Of a stretch of DNA of 64,000 nt, positions 17,295-25,994 are shown piece after piece. The notes beneath the pieces were generated by a model, which was not told where the DNA came from, did no database searches, and saw only the letters and a program-made list of their open reading frames with translations. Origin of the DNA: G963663315 sp963665165 (GTDB lineage: Bacteria > Pseudomonadota > Gammaproteobacteria > Arenicellales > Poriferihabitantaceae); NCBI GenBank assembly GCA_963665165.1, contig OY761989.1, positions 372,001 to 436,000 of the forward strand, read 5' to 3'. Within the stretch, counting starts at the first letter, position 1; each line of letters opens with the position of its first letter. The translations under genes were made by a program, and so were the position numbers.

Positions 17295-17948
17295 GTGTGC
17301 CGGTTATTACTGTTGGAGCGCCGGGGCGGGATGGAGCCCGGCCCTCATCTTGACGCTTTCAGGGCGCTTTCGAAAAACAGCCCGGAGTACCAGGGGCATG
17401 GCTGGGGATGCGCCTGGCTGAACCCGGATCGTTCCTGGTCCCTGCACCACAGTATCCAGCCAGTCTGGGAGGATACCCGCTCATTTCCGGAAACCACGTT
17501 GTTTCTGGCTCATGCAAGAAGCGCTTTTCGCAACGAGGGGATTACGGTTCGAAACAACATGCCATTTTGTGACGGCAGTCGGGTCTTCCTGTTCAATGGC
17601 GAACTGCGCGGTGTCAGAATAAAGGCCGAAGGCAGAATTGGCGCCGAAAAGATATTCAACACGCTCAGGAAATTCAACTCGGGCGATATTTCTGAAGCCG
17701 TCCGGCGCGGCGTGGAGGTCATTAACAAACGAACCCGTTATGTCCGGGCGATGAACTTTTTCCTTGCGGATTCCAGGACAGTCCGGATTTACAGCCAGTT
17801 TTCCGAAAACCCCGATTACTTCCAGTTGCGCGGGACTACCTGCGATGATGTCCGGGTTGTCTGCTCGCAAACCTACGACTCAGGCGGCAGTCACTGGCAC
17901 AGGATACCCAACAACCATTTCTACGCCATCGACCTGGCCCGGGACTGA
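17295..17948 (+). CDS. Class II glutamine amidotransferase-like protein in the lysW operon
   Basis: The start is GTG at 17295, behind GGAGG at 17283-17287. It gives 217 residues with Cys at position 2 (MCRLLLLE), the N-terminal nucleophile of class II glutamine amidotransferases. LAHARSAF (residues 71-78) matches the HxR segment whose Arg (R75) binds the substrate alpha-carboxylate. NNMPF (87-91) and FLFNGEL (98-104, with N101-G102 as oxyanion-hole residues) also match. By eye the conserved Asp of the TDSE motif, which binds the free alpha-amino group of glutamine, is replaced (GRIGAEKIF, residues 113-121). There is no synthase domain. It sits between lysY and lysZ, ending at 17948 just before the lysZ ATG. 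I infer it acts on the Gln terminus of LysW, either by deamidating it or by releasing product. A conventional glutaminase or an unrelated role remains possible. Confidence 0.85.
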   Translation: MCRLLLLERRGGMEPGPHLDAFRALSKNSPEYQGHGWGCAWLNPDRSWSLHHSIQPVWEDTRSFPETTLFLAHARSAFRNEGITVRNNMPFCDGSRVFLFNGELRGVRIKAEGRIGAEKIFNTLRKFNSGDISEAVRRGVEVINKRTRYVRAMNFFLADSRTVRIYSQFSENPDYFQLRGTTCDDVRVVCSQTYDSGGSHWHRIPNNHFYAIDLARD

Positions 17949-18740
17949 ATGATTATCATAAAAATCGGCGGCGGAGAGGCGATCAACCTGCCCGAAATCA
18001 TCCAGGACCTGGTGGCGCTCGAACAGCCGTATCTCGTGGTTCACGGCGCGAACGCCTTGCGCGATCATATTGTGGAGAAAATGGGTTTCACCAAAAACAT
18101 CGTGACTTCCCTCTCCGGCTATAGCAGTGTTTTTTCCGATGACAATGCCCTTGACGCCATTATGATGGCGTACAGCGGATTGCGAAACAAGCGCATCGTT
18201 GAATTATTCCAGCGCCATGGCGTCAACGCAGTGGGGCTGACCGGGCTGGATGGGCGGCTTGTGCAGGGAGTTCGCAATAAAGGCATCCGGGTAATGGAAA
18301 ACGGCAAAAAAATGTTGAAAAGAGACCGCTCCGGCAAGCCGGAAAGGATCAATACCGGCCTGGTCAACCTGTTGATGGGTGAAGGTTATGTTCCGGTACT
18401 GACCATCCCCATCTGCGACGAAAACGGCTACGCAATCAATTCGGAGAATGACGACGTGGTTGCCCGGTTCCAGGCTGCTCTCGGGGCGGATACGATCATC
18501 CAGTTGATCGAGGCTGCCGGCCTGCTGGAAGACATCGGCAACCCGGACTCACTGATCCGGAAAGTGTGTCGATCGGAACTCGCCACACGCGAACGGATGG
18601 CGCAAGGCAGAATGAGGCGGAAGCTGCATGCCCTGAACCGGATAGCCCGCGCCGGGAATGCCAGAATCATCCTCTGCGATGGGCGAATCGAACAACCGAT
18701 TACGGCGGCCCTGGCCGGCGGCGGCACCTGGATCGAGTAA
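17949..18740 (+). CDS. lysZ: LysW-aminoadipate/glutamate kinase (ArgB family)
   Basis: A 263-residue amino-acid kinase. IIIKIGGGEAINLPEI opens the fold; VVHGANALRD, GLTGLDGRLVQG, PVLTIPICDENGYAINSEND and the late GRMRRKLHALNRI all match LysZ. It phosphorylates the distal carboxyl of the carrier-bound amino acid. Its ATG directly abuts the stop of the amidotransferase gene, indicating tight coupling. Confidence 0.92.
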   Translation: MIIIKIGGGEAINLPEIIQDLVALEQPYLVVHGANALRDHIVEKMGFTKNIVTSLSGYSSVFSDDNALDAIMMAYSGLRNKRIVELFQRHGVNAVGLTGLDGRLVQGVRNKGIRVMENGKKMLKRDRSGKPERINTGLVNLLMGEGYVPVLTIPICDENGYAINSENDDVVARFQAALGADTIIQLIEAAGLLEDIGNPDSLIRKVCRSELATRERMAQGRMRRKLHALNRIARAGNARIILCDGRIEQPITAALAGGGTWIE

Positions 18741-18748
18741 AAACGGCC

Positions 18749-19900
18749 ATGCTGCTCGAACAAAAATACGGTTTTGAGGTCTACCCGAAACGTGAGATAA
18801 CCCTGGTTCGCGGACAGGGGGCGCTGGTCTGGGATGACCGGGGCAATTCGTATATCGACTGCGCCGCCGGAATTGGCGTCGCCAGTATCGGTCATGCCAA
18901 TCCGGTCGTGGCGCGGGCGCTAAAACGCCAGGCGGACCGGCTGGTTTCGTGTCCGGGCATCTTCTACAACGATATCCGGGGCGAGTGGATGGAGAAACTG
19001 GTGTCCATCAGCCCGACCGGCCTGAATCGGGTTTTCCTCTGCAATTCCGGTACGGAGGCCGTCGAGGCCGCCTTGAAATTCGCCCGCATCACCACCGGGA
19101 AAAACGGCTTCATCAGCGCCATGCGCGGGTTTCACGGACGAACGATGGGCGCGCTGAGCGCGACCTTCAAGTACCGGGACGAATTTGAGCCGCTGCTTCC
19201 CGGCCACCGCTTCGTGCCCTTCAACAACCTGGAAAAACTGGTCCGGGCGATTGACGATGAGACCGCCGCCATTCTTCTGGAAGTCGTCCAGGGTGACGGC
19301 GGCGTTCGACCGGCAGACAACCGCTATCTCCAGGCCGTGCGGGAAATTTGCGATACCAGCGGGATCCTGCTGATCATCGACGAGGTGCAGACCGGGTTCG
19401 CCCGCACCGGAAAAATGTTTGCCTGCGAGCATTCCGGCGTACAGCCGGATATCATGACACTGGCAAAAGCAATCGCCGGCGGATTCCCGATGGGCGCCGT
19501 GCTGTGCAATGACCGTATCTCTCCGGCGCTGGCGAAACATGGCTCCACTTTTGGCGGCAACCCGCTTGCTTGCGCCGCGGCGCTGGCAACCATCGGGTTT
19601 ATTGAAGACCAGGCGCTCCCGGAGCAGGCGCGGCTGAAAGGCCGCCAGTTGGTGGGCCAGCTTGAAACCGGGCCCCTGCCGGGGGTACGGGAAATCCGCA
19701 ATCTTGGATTGATGGTGGGAATCGAGCTGAAATCGAAAGCCCGCCCGGTGATCGAAAACCTGTTGAGGAACCGTGTTTTAGCGTTGCCCGCCGGTCCCAC
19801 CGTAGTCCGCTTGCTGCCTCCTCTCGTCATAACCGGGGAGCAACTGTCTGAAGTCGCCGACCGCATCCACCAGGCGCTGGCCGAGGCCGCCCGGCGGTAA
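18749..19900 (+). CDS. lysJ: LysW-semialdehyde aminotransferase (ArgD family)
   Basis: I chose the ATG at 18749 (MLLEQKYGFEVYPKREITLV), eight bases after lysZ. The same frame continues upstream only as an overlap with lysZ. The 383-residue product is a class III PLP aminotransferase: FLCNSGTEAVEAALKFAR, the segment RGFHGRTMGALS, the PLP Asp in LLIIDEVQTGFART, and the Schiff-base Lys in MTLAKAIAGGFPMGAVL. It would convert the carrier-bound semialdehyde to the lysyl or ornithyl form. It ends the operon. No LysK hydrolase follows. Confidence 0.92.
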   Translation: MLLEQKYGFEVYPKREITLVRGQGALVWDDRGNSYIDCAAGIGVASIGHANPVVARALKRQADRLVSCPGIFYNDIRGEWMEKLVSISPTGLNRVFLCNSGTEAVEAALKFARITTGKNGFISAMRGFHGRTMGALSATFKYRDEFEPLLPGHRFVPFNNLEKLVRAIDDETAAILLEVVQGDGGVRPADNRYLQAVREICDTSGILLIIDEVQTGFARTGKMFACEHSGVQPDIMTLAKAIAGGFPMGAVLCNDRISPALAKHGSTFGGNPLACAAALATIGFIEDQALPEQARLKGRQLVGQLETGPLPGVREIRNLGLMVGIELKSKARPVIENLLRNRVLALPAGPTVVRLLPPLVITGEQLSEVADRIHQALAEAARR

Positions 19901-19921
19901 AAAGCGGCCGCTCCGTCCGTA

Positions 19922-21490
19922 TCAGGGTTGCTTTTCCCTGAAATCGAATATGTCCACGCGGTCGCCCTTGCGGCCTTCGAAAGTCATGGCTGGAGATTCG
20001 CCGATCCGGGATAGAATACGCTGGTAATACCCGTCCAGGCCACTCCTGTCGGCGCGGATTGCGATTAGATCCATCCTGTCTTTCAAGGTCTCCGGGTTGG
20101 CTATCGCACCGAGATAATGCCTGTGGGGCAGAAATACATCCTGCCCCGCGTAATAGTCGAGGATTCGATTGTTGCTGTAGATCCGGAAGCGGTGATAATC
20201 GTCGCCGGTTTGTTGCCTGATCCAGGTTCCGGCTTCCCGCAGATGATGTTTTGAGGTAAACCGGTCCAGCCCTTCCAGGGAATTGATCAACAGCACAAAA
20301 CCGGTGGCGGCGCAGACCGCCTTTGTTTTCCGGCTCATTCTGCCCGCGATTCTGCCCGAACGGCAAAGCGCGGTAACCGCGAACGGAACCAGCAGCATGG
20401 TCATCACCGACAAGGTAAGCGGGTAGCGGTCATTGTACAGGAATCTGAGCGCCGCGAAAGCGGCCAGTATCAGGATGTTGATCACAACGATGATTTTCCA
20501 GCACTGCCACGCCTGTTTGAAACCGGGCGTCTGTCTGTCCAGCCACGGCCGGACAAACATCCCGGCCATCAGGATCAGCACATAACCCAATGTCAGTATT
20601 TCAAGAAAATTGAAAATCGCTTTCGCAAAAGGCAGCATCACCGCTGCCGGGTAGAGCCCTTTCTCCAGAGCGGACCGCCACATTCCGGGGGCCAGGTTGT
20701 CGATATACCCCAGCAACTCGGTTTTCGGCGGCAGCCAGATTTTCGGGACCAGTTCCCGGGCGACCGATATCCTGCCGTCATACAGCCAGTACAAAGTGGC
20801 ATAACCGAGTAACGCCAGTAAAACCAGCGCGGCGGAGATTGCCAGCTTCCGGGTCAGCCATGCCGGGGTATACCGGCCCGAAACCAGCATCCAGAACAGG
20901 ATAATGCCGAGGTATACCATTCCTTCGATACGAAAAATCGTAGCCAGCAAGCCGGTAAGGAGAAACGCGGCCAGGCCACGGTTGTTCGGGCGCTGCCAGG
21001 TTTGCACGAAAAACACCATCATCCACAGGAAACAGGCGATATAGGGTATATCGCGCATGATCATGGACTGTATTTCATTCAATCCCGGGTAAAACAGATA
21101 GACGAACCCGGCCAGCCAGACCTGGGTTTTGTCGGCTCCCAGCATTTCGCTGAGTCGGATGAACGCGATTCCACCCACCGCACGCATGGCCGCGCCGAAT
21201 ATCAGTGCTGCATACTCGGCGGGCAGCGGTGTGATTTTGCTGATGACAGCGAGCATCAGCGGATAAAAAGGCCACTTGTACCAGGCAAGCCCGTCCTGGA
21301 AATTACCTTCGGCAAATGCGTTTGCCGTCATCACATACCGGACCCCGTCCTCATTGATGACCGGGTCAATGTAATAACTCCACAAGGCGACAAGCAGGGA
21401 GCCGGCAACCACGCACCCGTAAACCGGAACCCGGCTTCCTGATTCAATCCTGTATCGCAACGGGCAACCGGATTGCAAACGGGCAGCCAT
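19922..21490 (-). CDS. Polytopic membrane protein, GT39/ArnT-like glycosyltransferase
   Basis: A 522-residue membrane protein with roughly ten to twelve hydrophobic helices. An early periplasmic loop holds DPVINEDGVRYVMTANAFAE, with acidic residues placed as in GT-C polyprenyl-phosphate sugar transferases, and IMRDIPYIACFLWMMVFF resembles the second GT-C motif. A soluble C-terminal part (about residues 425-522) follows. The family moves sugars from lipid-linked donors at the outer face of the inner membrane. Donor and acceptor are unknown. It converges on lysJ with a 21-base gap. Confidence 0.65.
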   Translation of the reverse strand: MAARLQSGCPLRYRIESGSRVPVYGCVVAGSLLVALWSYYIDPVINEDGVRYVMTANAFAEGNFQDGLAWYKWPFYPLMLAVISKITPLPAEYAALIFGAAMRAVGGIAFIRLSEMLGADKTQVWLAGFVYLFYPGLNEIQSMIMRDIPYIACFLWMMVFFVQTWQRPNNRGLAAFLLTGLLATIFRIEGMVYLGIILFWMLVSGRYTPAWLTRKLAISAALVLLALLGYATLYWLYDGRISVARELVPKIWLPPKTELLGYIDNLAPGMWRSALEKGLYPAAVMLPFAKAIFNFLEILTLGYVLILMAGMFVRPWLDRQTPGFKQAWQCWKIIVVINILILAAFAALRFLYNDRYPLTLSVMTMLLVPFAVTALCRSGRIAGRMSRKTKAVCAATGFVLLINSLEGLDRFTSKHHLREAGTWIRQQTGDDYHRFRIYSNNRILDYYAGQDVFLPHRHYLGAIANPETLKDRMDLIAIRADRSGLDGYYQRILSRIGESPAMTFEGRKGDRVDIFDFREKQP

Positions 21491-21523
21491 GCGGCCAGGA
21501 AGCGGAAAGCCCGGCCCGCACTG

Positions 21524-24034
21524 TCAGGACCTCAATTTCAGGTTTTGCGGGTCGTAAGGCGATTCTTCAATCACCGTGGCCCGATGCGGTTTACCGAGAA
21601 TTTCTATTTCCAGTTCAGCGCCGGCCACCGCGAATTGCGGGTCAATCAGCCCCAGCGCCAGAGACTTTTCGACCCGGAAACCATAACCGCCCGAGGTCGC
21701 CCTTCCGACCAGGGCGCCATTGCGGTAAATCGCTTCCGAACCACGGGCATCGGCATCGATCACGTCATGCACTTCCAGCGTTACAAAAGCATTGCTGAAA
21801 CCGCGTTTCCGCCATTCGACCAGCGCCTGTTTCCCGATGAAGTCGCTGTCCTTGTCCAGTTGGATGAAGCGGTTCAGTCCCGATTCGAACGCGCAATACT
21901 CAATCGACATTTCCCGCGGAATCAGACGATAGGATTTCTCCAGCCGCATGCTGTCCATAGCGCGAATGCCGAATGGTTTGATATCGAATTCCTCTCCGGC
22001 CTTCATGACCGCGTCAAAAATATAGTTCTGCATTTCGATCGGGTGGTGCAATTCATATCCCAGTTCACCGACAAAATTGACCCGCAAAGCCTGCGCCTGT
22101 GCGGCGCCCACATTGATCGGTTTGCCGCAAAGCCATTTGAATTTCTCATCGGACAAATCAGTATCCGTCAATTTCTGCAGCAGCGCCCGTGATTTGGGTC
22201 CGGCGATCACCAATACGCCATACCGGGTGGTGATATTCTGTAATTCAACACTCCCGTCCGATGGCTTGTTTTTTAGCAGGTAGTCCCAGTCATGGCGTTC
22301 CATGGCGCCGGCCGATACGATGTAGTAGCTGTTTTTGCCGGTTTTATAAATGGTGAATTCAGCGCGCACACCGCCGTTCAGTGACAGCATGTGGCACAGG
22401 CCGATTCGACCGATCCCCTTTGGTATTCGATTGCAAACCAGCGTCTCCAGCCAGTCCGCCGCCCCCGCGCCGCTCACTGTGAACTTTGAAAAGGCCGACA
22501 TGTCCAGCAAACCCGCCTTTTCCTGGACATGCCTGCATTCCTGGCCAACGAACGGGAAGTAATTCGACCGGCGGAATGAATACCGCTCCACCACGCGCCC
22601 GTCCTCCAGCGCGGGGGAAGTGTTGTGCCCCAGCAAGACGTCTCCGCTTCCGATCTGGCTGGCTGGCAACCGATAGCCTTCCGGCACAAACCAGTTCGGT
22701 CTTTCCCAACCATAGACATGACCGAAAACCGCACCCAGCGACTTCATGCGGTCATAGCATGGCGAGGTTTTCAGTGGTGTCGCCGCCGGCCGTTCCTCGT
22801 CAGGGAAATGGTTTGTAAACACGTTGCGATAGGCTTCCTCGTTTTTCTCAAGCAAATAACCGCGGGCGGCATAAGGTCCGTACCTTCTGGGATCCACACC
22901 CATCATGTCCACAGTCGGCTCGCCATCGACAATCCACTCCGCCAGTTGCCAACCCGCGCCGCCGGCCGCGGTAATACCAAAGCTGTGTCCTTCATTGAGC
23001 CAGAAGTTTTCAAGCTCCCAGGCGGGCCCGACAATCGGGTTTCCGTCCGGGGTATACGCGATAGCGCCGTTATACACCTGCTTGATTCCCACTTCCCCAA
23101 ACGCGGGAACGCGATGGATACACGCTTCGATATGCGGGATCAAACGGTCGATGTCTTCCTGGAACAACTCATTTTCGCAGTCCACGGACGGGCCATCCAC
23201 ATAGCAGCAAGGAGCGCCTGCCTCATAGGGTCCGAGCAATAATCCTCCGGCTTCCTCTCTCAGGTAGTAACCCGCGTCCGATTCCCTGAGTACGCCCTGT
23301 TCAGGCAGGCCCCGCTCTTTTCGGGCCAGGATTTCAGGATGGGGTTCAGTAACAATATACTGGTGCTGCACCGGAATCACCGGAATATCCAGTCCTACCA
23401 TTTCTCCTGTTTTTCTGGCAAAGTTGCCGGTGCATGAAATCACATGCTCGCAACGAATATCCCCCTTGTCGGTGACCACCCGCCATCCTCCATTGTCCTG
23501 TTCAATCGCGTTCACACAGGTGTGTCGATAAATTTCAGCGCCCCGGGCACGAGCGGCTTTGGCAAAAGCCGTGGTCAGGTCGTTAGGTTGAATATACCCG
23601 TCCTGCGGATGTTGTATGGCGCCGACCAATCCTTCAATGTTGCACATCGGCCATGCCTGCCTGACTTCATCGGGAGTCAGGAACCGGATATCCACCCCGA
23701 CGGTCTTGCCCACCCCGGCATAGTAACGATATTCATCCATCCTGTCTTCAGTACAGGCCAGCCGAATATTGCTTACCTGCCTGAATCCTGTAGACAATCC
23801 TGTTTCCTTTTCAAGCTCCTGGTAGAAAGCGACCGAATACTGATGCAGTTTTCCCACTGAATAGCTCATGTTGAATAACGGCAACAGTCCGGCCGCATGC
23901 CACGTAGAGCCGGATGTCAGCTCTTTTCGTTCGATCAGCACGGAATCTGTCCATCCCTTTTTTACCAGGTGATAAAGTGTACTGGCGCCGACAACGCCGC
24001 CGCCTATGACCAAGGCCTTTGTGCGGGTTTTCAT
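21524..24034 (-). CDS. FAD-dependent dimethylglycine/sarcosine dehydrogenase-like protein
   Basis: An 836-residue enzyme built of a DAO-type FAD domain (VIGGGVVGASTLYHL at residues 9-23; GSTWHAAGLL with the His that carries FAD covalently in relatives), an FAO_M middle domain, and C-terminal GCV_T plus GCV_T_C domains that bind tetrahydrofolate (GGVRAEFTIYK, NFVGELGYELHHP, SGGYGFRVEKSLALGLI). Such proteins oxidatively demethylate dimethylglycine, sarcosine or related N-methyl amines and pass formaldehyde to folate. It fits use of betaine-type osmolytes. The exact substrate is not known. Confidence 0.88.
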   Translation of the reverse strand: MKTRTKALVIGGGVVGASTLYHLVKKGWTDSVLIERKELTSGSTWHAAGLLPLFNMSYSVGKLHQYSVAFYQELEKETGLSTGFRQVSNIRLACTEDRMDEYRYYAGVGKTVGVDIRFLTPDEVRQAWPMCNIEGLVGAIQHPQDGYIQPNDLTTAFAKAARARGAEIYRHTCVNAIEQDNGGWRVVTDKGDIRCEHVISCTGNFARKTGEMVGLDIPVIPVQHQYIVTEPHPEILARKERGLPEQGVLRESDAGYYLREEAGGLLLGPYEAGAPCCYVDGPSVDCENELFQEDIDRLIPHIEACIHRVPAFGEVGIKQVYNGAIAYTPDGNPIVGPAWELENFWLNEGHSFGITAAGGAGWQLAEWIVDGEPTVDMMGVDPRRYGPYAARGYLLEKNEEAYRNVFTNHFPDEERPAATPLKTSPCYDRMKSLGAVFGHVYGWERPNWFVPEGYRLPASQIGSGDVLLGHNTSPALEDGRVVERYSFRRSNYFPFVGQECRHVQEKAGLLDMSAFSKFTVSGAGAADWLETLVCNRIPKGIGRIGLCHMLSLNGGVRAEFTIYKTGKNSYYIVSAGAMERHDWDYLLKNKPSDGSVELQNITTRYGVLVIAGPKSRALLQKLTDTDLSDEKFKWLCGKPINVGAAQAQALRVNFVGELGYELHHPIEMQNYIFDAVMKAGEEFDIKPFGIRAMDSMRLEKSYRLIPREMSIEYCAFESGLNRFIQLDKDSDFIGKQALVEWRKRGFSNAFVTLEVHDVIDADARGSEAIYRNGALVGRATSGGYGFRVEKSLALGLIDPQFAVAGAELEIEILGKPHRATVIEESPYDPQNLKLRS

Positions 24035-24351
24035 AATTGATGATGCCTCTGGAAAGTCTGGTTAATATTTTGACTGACAGGTCGCGACCGACCTGCCGGT
24101 GTCTGTATGTCGTTCATTTCCTGGTATCGGAGATAAACACCGGATACAGGGACGCGCGGCCTTGAATTTTATTGTATATTACTTCGCTTATCTGTGGATA
24201 AATTCAGCTTTTGCGATTAGACTTAAGTGGTCCGGTCGGCCCGACCGTACTTAAAAAAAGAAAGCATATGTTCTTTATTGTTTTAAATCAATAGTTTAGA
24301 TAGCATGGAATTGCCGATTCAAGAAAACAACGAAAATCGGGATAACAACCA
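24035..24351 (+). promoter_or_regulatory. dnaA upstream region with a DnaA box
   Basis: This 317-base stretch is AT-rich relative to its surroundings. It holds a perfect DnaA box on the minus strand (TGTGGATAA at 24193-24201) and a poly-A run ahead of dnaA, which fits autoregulation of dnaA. A 16-codon frame (24305-24355) overlaps the dnaA GTG. No rpmH or rnpA is seen. Confidence 0.6.
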
Positions 24352-25701
24352 GTGACGACCCCACAGTTCTGGAATCCTTGCCTGCAAAAACTAAGGGAAG
24401 TCCTGTCCGATGAGGATGTGGAAACCTGGCTAGCCCCGCTGCATGTATTTTATGACAGAAACACACTGAAATTACTGGCGCCCAATCGCTATGTTCTGAA
24501 CCATGTGAAACTCAATCTTTTCCCGGAGGTCGAGAAAGTGGTTATGAATATGGACGCGGGAGTCAATAATATCCGGCTGGAAATCGGGAGTTACGGCCTG
24601 GACAGCCCGTTCGACTCAAACGGCGGCGGCCAGGGTCAGGACCCGGCCCGGCGGCGCCCTGGTTCCGACACCCCGTATTCCAGCGGGACATTGAACCCCG
24701 ACTTTGTCTTTTCCACCCATATTGAAGGCAAGTCCAACGAATTGGCCAGGGCGGCGGCGCTCCAGGTGAGTCAGAACCCTGGCACTGCCTATAACCCCCT
24801 GTTTATTTACGGCGGTGTAGGACTGGGTAAAACCCATCTGATGCAGGCTGCGGGAAACATGATTCTCGAAAGGAAACCCGACGCAAAGGTGATTTATGTG
24901 CATTCGGAGTTGTTCGTGAACGACATGGTCAAGGCGGTAATGGACAACACAATGGCCAGATTCAAGGAATACTACCGCTCATTGGACGCGTTATTGATCG
25001 ACGACATCCAGTTTTTTGCCGGGAAACAACAATCGCAGGAACAGTTTTTCCATACATTCAACTCTTTGCTCGGGGGCCAGCGGCAGATCATTATTACCAG
25101 TGACAGCATCCCAAACGCGATCAATGGTATCGAAGCTCGCCTGATATCCCGGTTCAGCAGCGGCCTGATCATGGCTGTCGAACCTCCGGAACTTGAAACG
25201 CGGGTCGCCATTCTGGAAAAGAAAGCGCTGCTGAAAGGGATATCCCTGCCCAAAGAGGTCGCTTTTTTTGTAGCCCATAATGTCCACTCCAATGTCCGGG
25301 ATCTGGAAGGCGCGCTGAACCGGATCATTGCCAGCGCCAGCTTTACCGGCCATCATATTGATCTGGAGATAGCCAGACAGGCGCTGTCGGATATCCTGAT
25401 TTACCGCAAAAGCAAAATAAATATCGAGAATATCCAGCAAGTGGTCGCGGCCCATTACAAGATACGGGTTTCGGACATGCTCTCAAAAAGACGCCACCAG
25501 TCAATATCGAGACCCCGTCAGTTGGCCATGGTCCTGACCAGGGAACTGACCAGCATGAGTCTGCCGGAAATTGGTGACCGTTTTGGCGGCCGGGACCACT
25601 CAACGGTACTCCATGCCTGTCGAAAAATACAAGAGCTGAGGAAAACCGATCTCAAGGTCCGGGAAGATTACCAGAATCTCCTGCAGTTGCTGGAACCCTA
25701 G
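24352..25701 (+). CDS. dnaA: Chromosomal replication initiator DnaA
   Basis: A 449-residue AAA+ initiator. Domain I starts FWNPCLQKLREVLSDEDVETW. The variable linker is glycine- and proline-rich (about residues 85-115). The ATPase has Walker A GGVGLGKTHLMQA near 155 and Walker B DALLIDDIQFFAGK near 217. Domain IV ends with the DnaA-box recognition signature GGRDHSTVLHACRKI. Start is GTG at 24352, overlapping the stop of a tiny upstream frame. Length is normal. Confidence 0.98.
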   Translation: MTTPQFWNPCLQKLREVLSDEDVETWLAPLHVFYDRNTLKLLAPNRYVLNHVKLNLFPEVEKVVMNMDAGVNNIRLEIGSYGLDSPFDSNGGGQGQDPARRRPGSDTPYSSGTLNPDFVFSTHIEGKSNELARAAALQVSQNPGTAYNPLFIYGGVGLGKTHLMQAAGNMILERKPDAKVIYVHSELFVNDMVKAVMDNTMARFKEYYRSLDALLIDDIQFFAGKQQSQEQFFHTFNSLLGGQRQIIITSDSIPNAINGIEARLISRFSSGLIMAVEPPELETRVAILEKKALLKGISLPKEVAFFVAHNVHSNVRDLEGALNRIIASASFTGHHIDLEIARQALSDILIYRKSKINIENIQQVVAAHYKIRVSDMLSKRRHQSISRPRQLAMVLTRELTSMSLPEIGDRFGGRDHSTVLHACRKIQELRKTDLKVREDYQNLLQLLEP

Positions 25702-25994
25702 CCGCGCCCCATACAGTCAGGGTGGTTTCGTCGTCCGGCGCGGGCTGGCGGGTTTCCGTGTTCGTTCCGAAACTGTACGGGGTTTGTGCATGAATATGTG
25801 GGGAATTCGTTGATATCTGTTGTTCTCCTGTGTATGAAATTGTGGAAAAGACTTACCCACAATTTGTCAATTCGTTTTACAATACGCTTTCAACAGTTAC
25901 CCACACAAAATCCTGGAAGCAAGTAGTTGAACCGCAACCGGTTTCTATATGATACTCACATCTCCACAGCGTTAATTATTAATATTATAAATAG
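25702..25994 (+). other. oriC: Probable replication origin (oriC)
   Basis: The dnaA-dnaN intergenic region contains DnaA-box-like 9-mers: TTACCCACA at 25853-25861 and 25897-25905 (plus strand), and on the minus strand TTTTCCACA (25841-25849) and TTCCCCACA (25797-25805). It ends in an AT-only stretch (TTAATTATTAATATTATAAA, about 25973-25992) suited to unwinding. Location between dnaA and dnaN matches Pseudomonas-type origins. Confidence 0.75.

Noticed and set aside
18566..18748. Upstream extension of lysJ
   Set aside because: It would overlap lysZ in another frame and the added residues do not look like an aminotransferase N-terminus; the ATG at 18749 fits the family.
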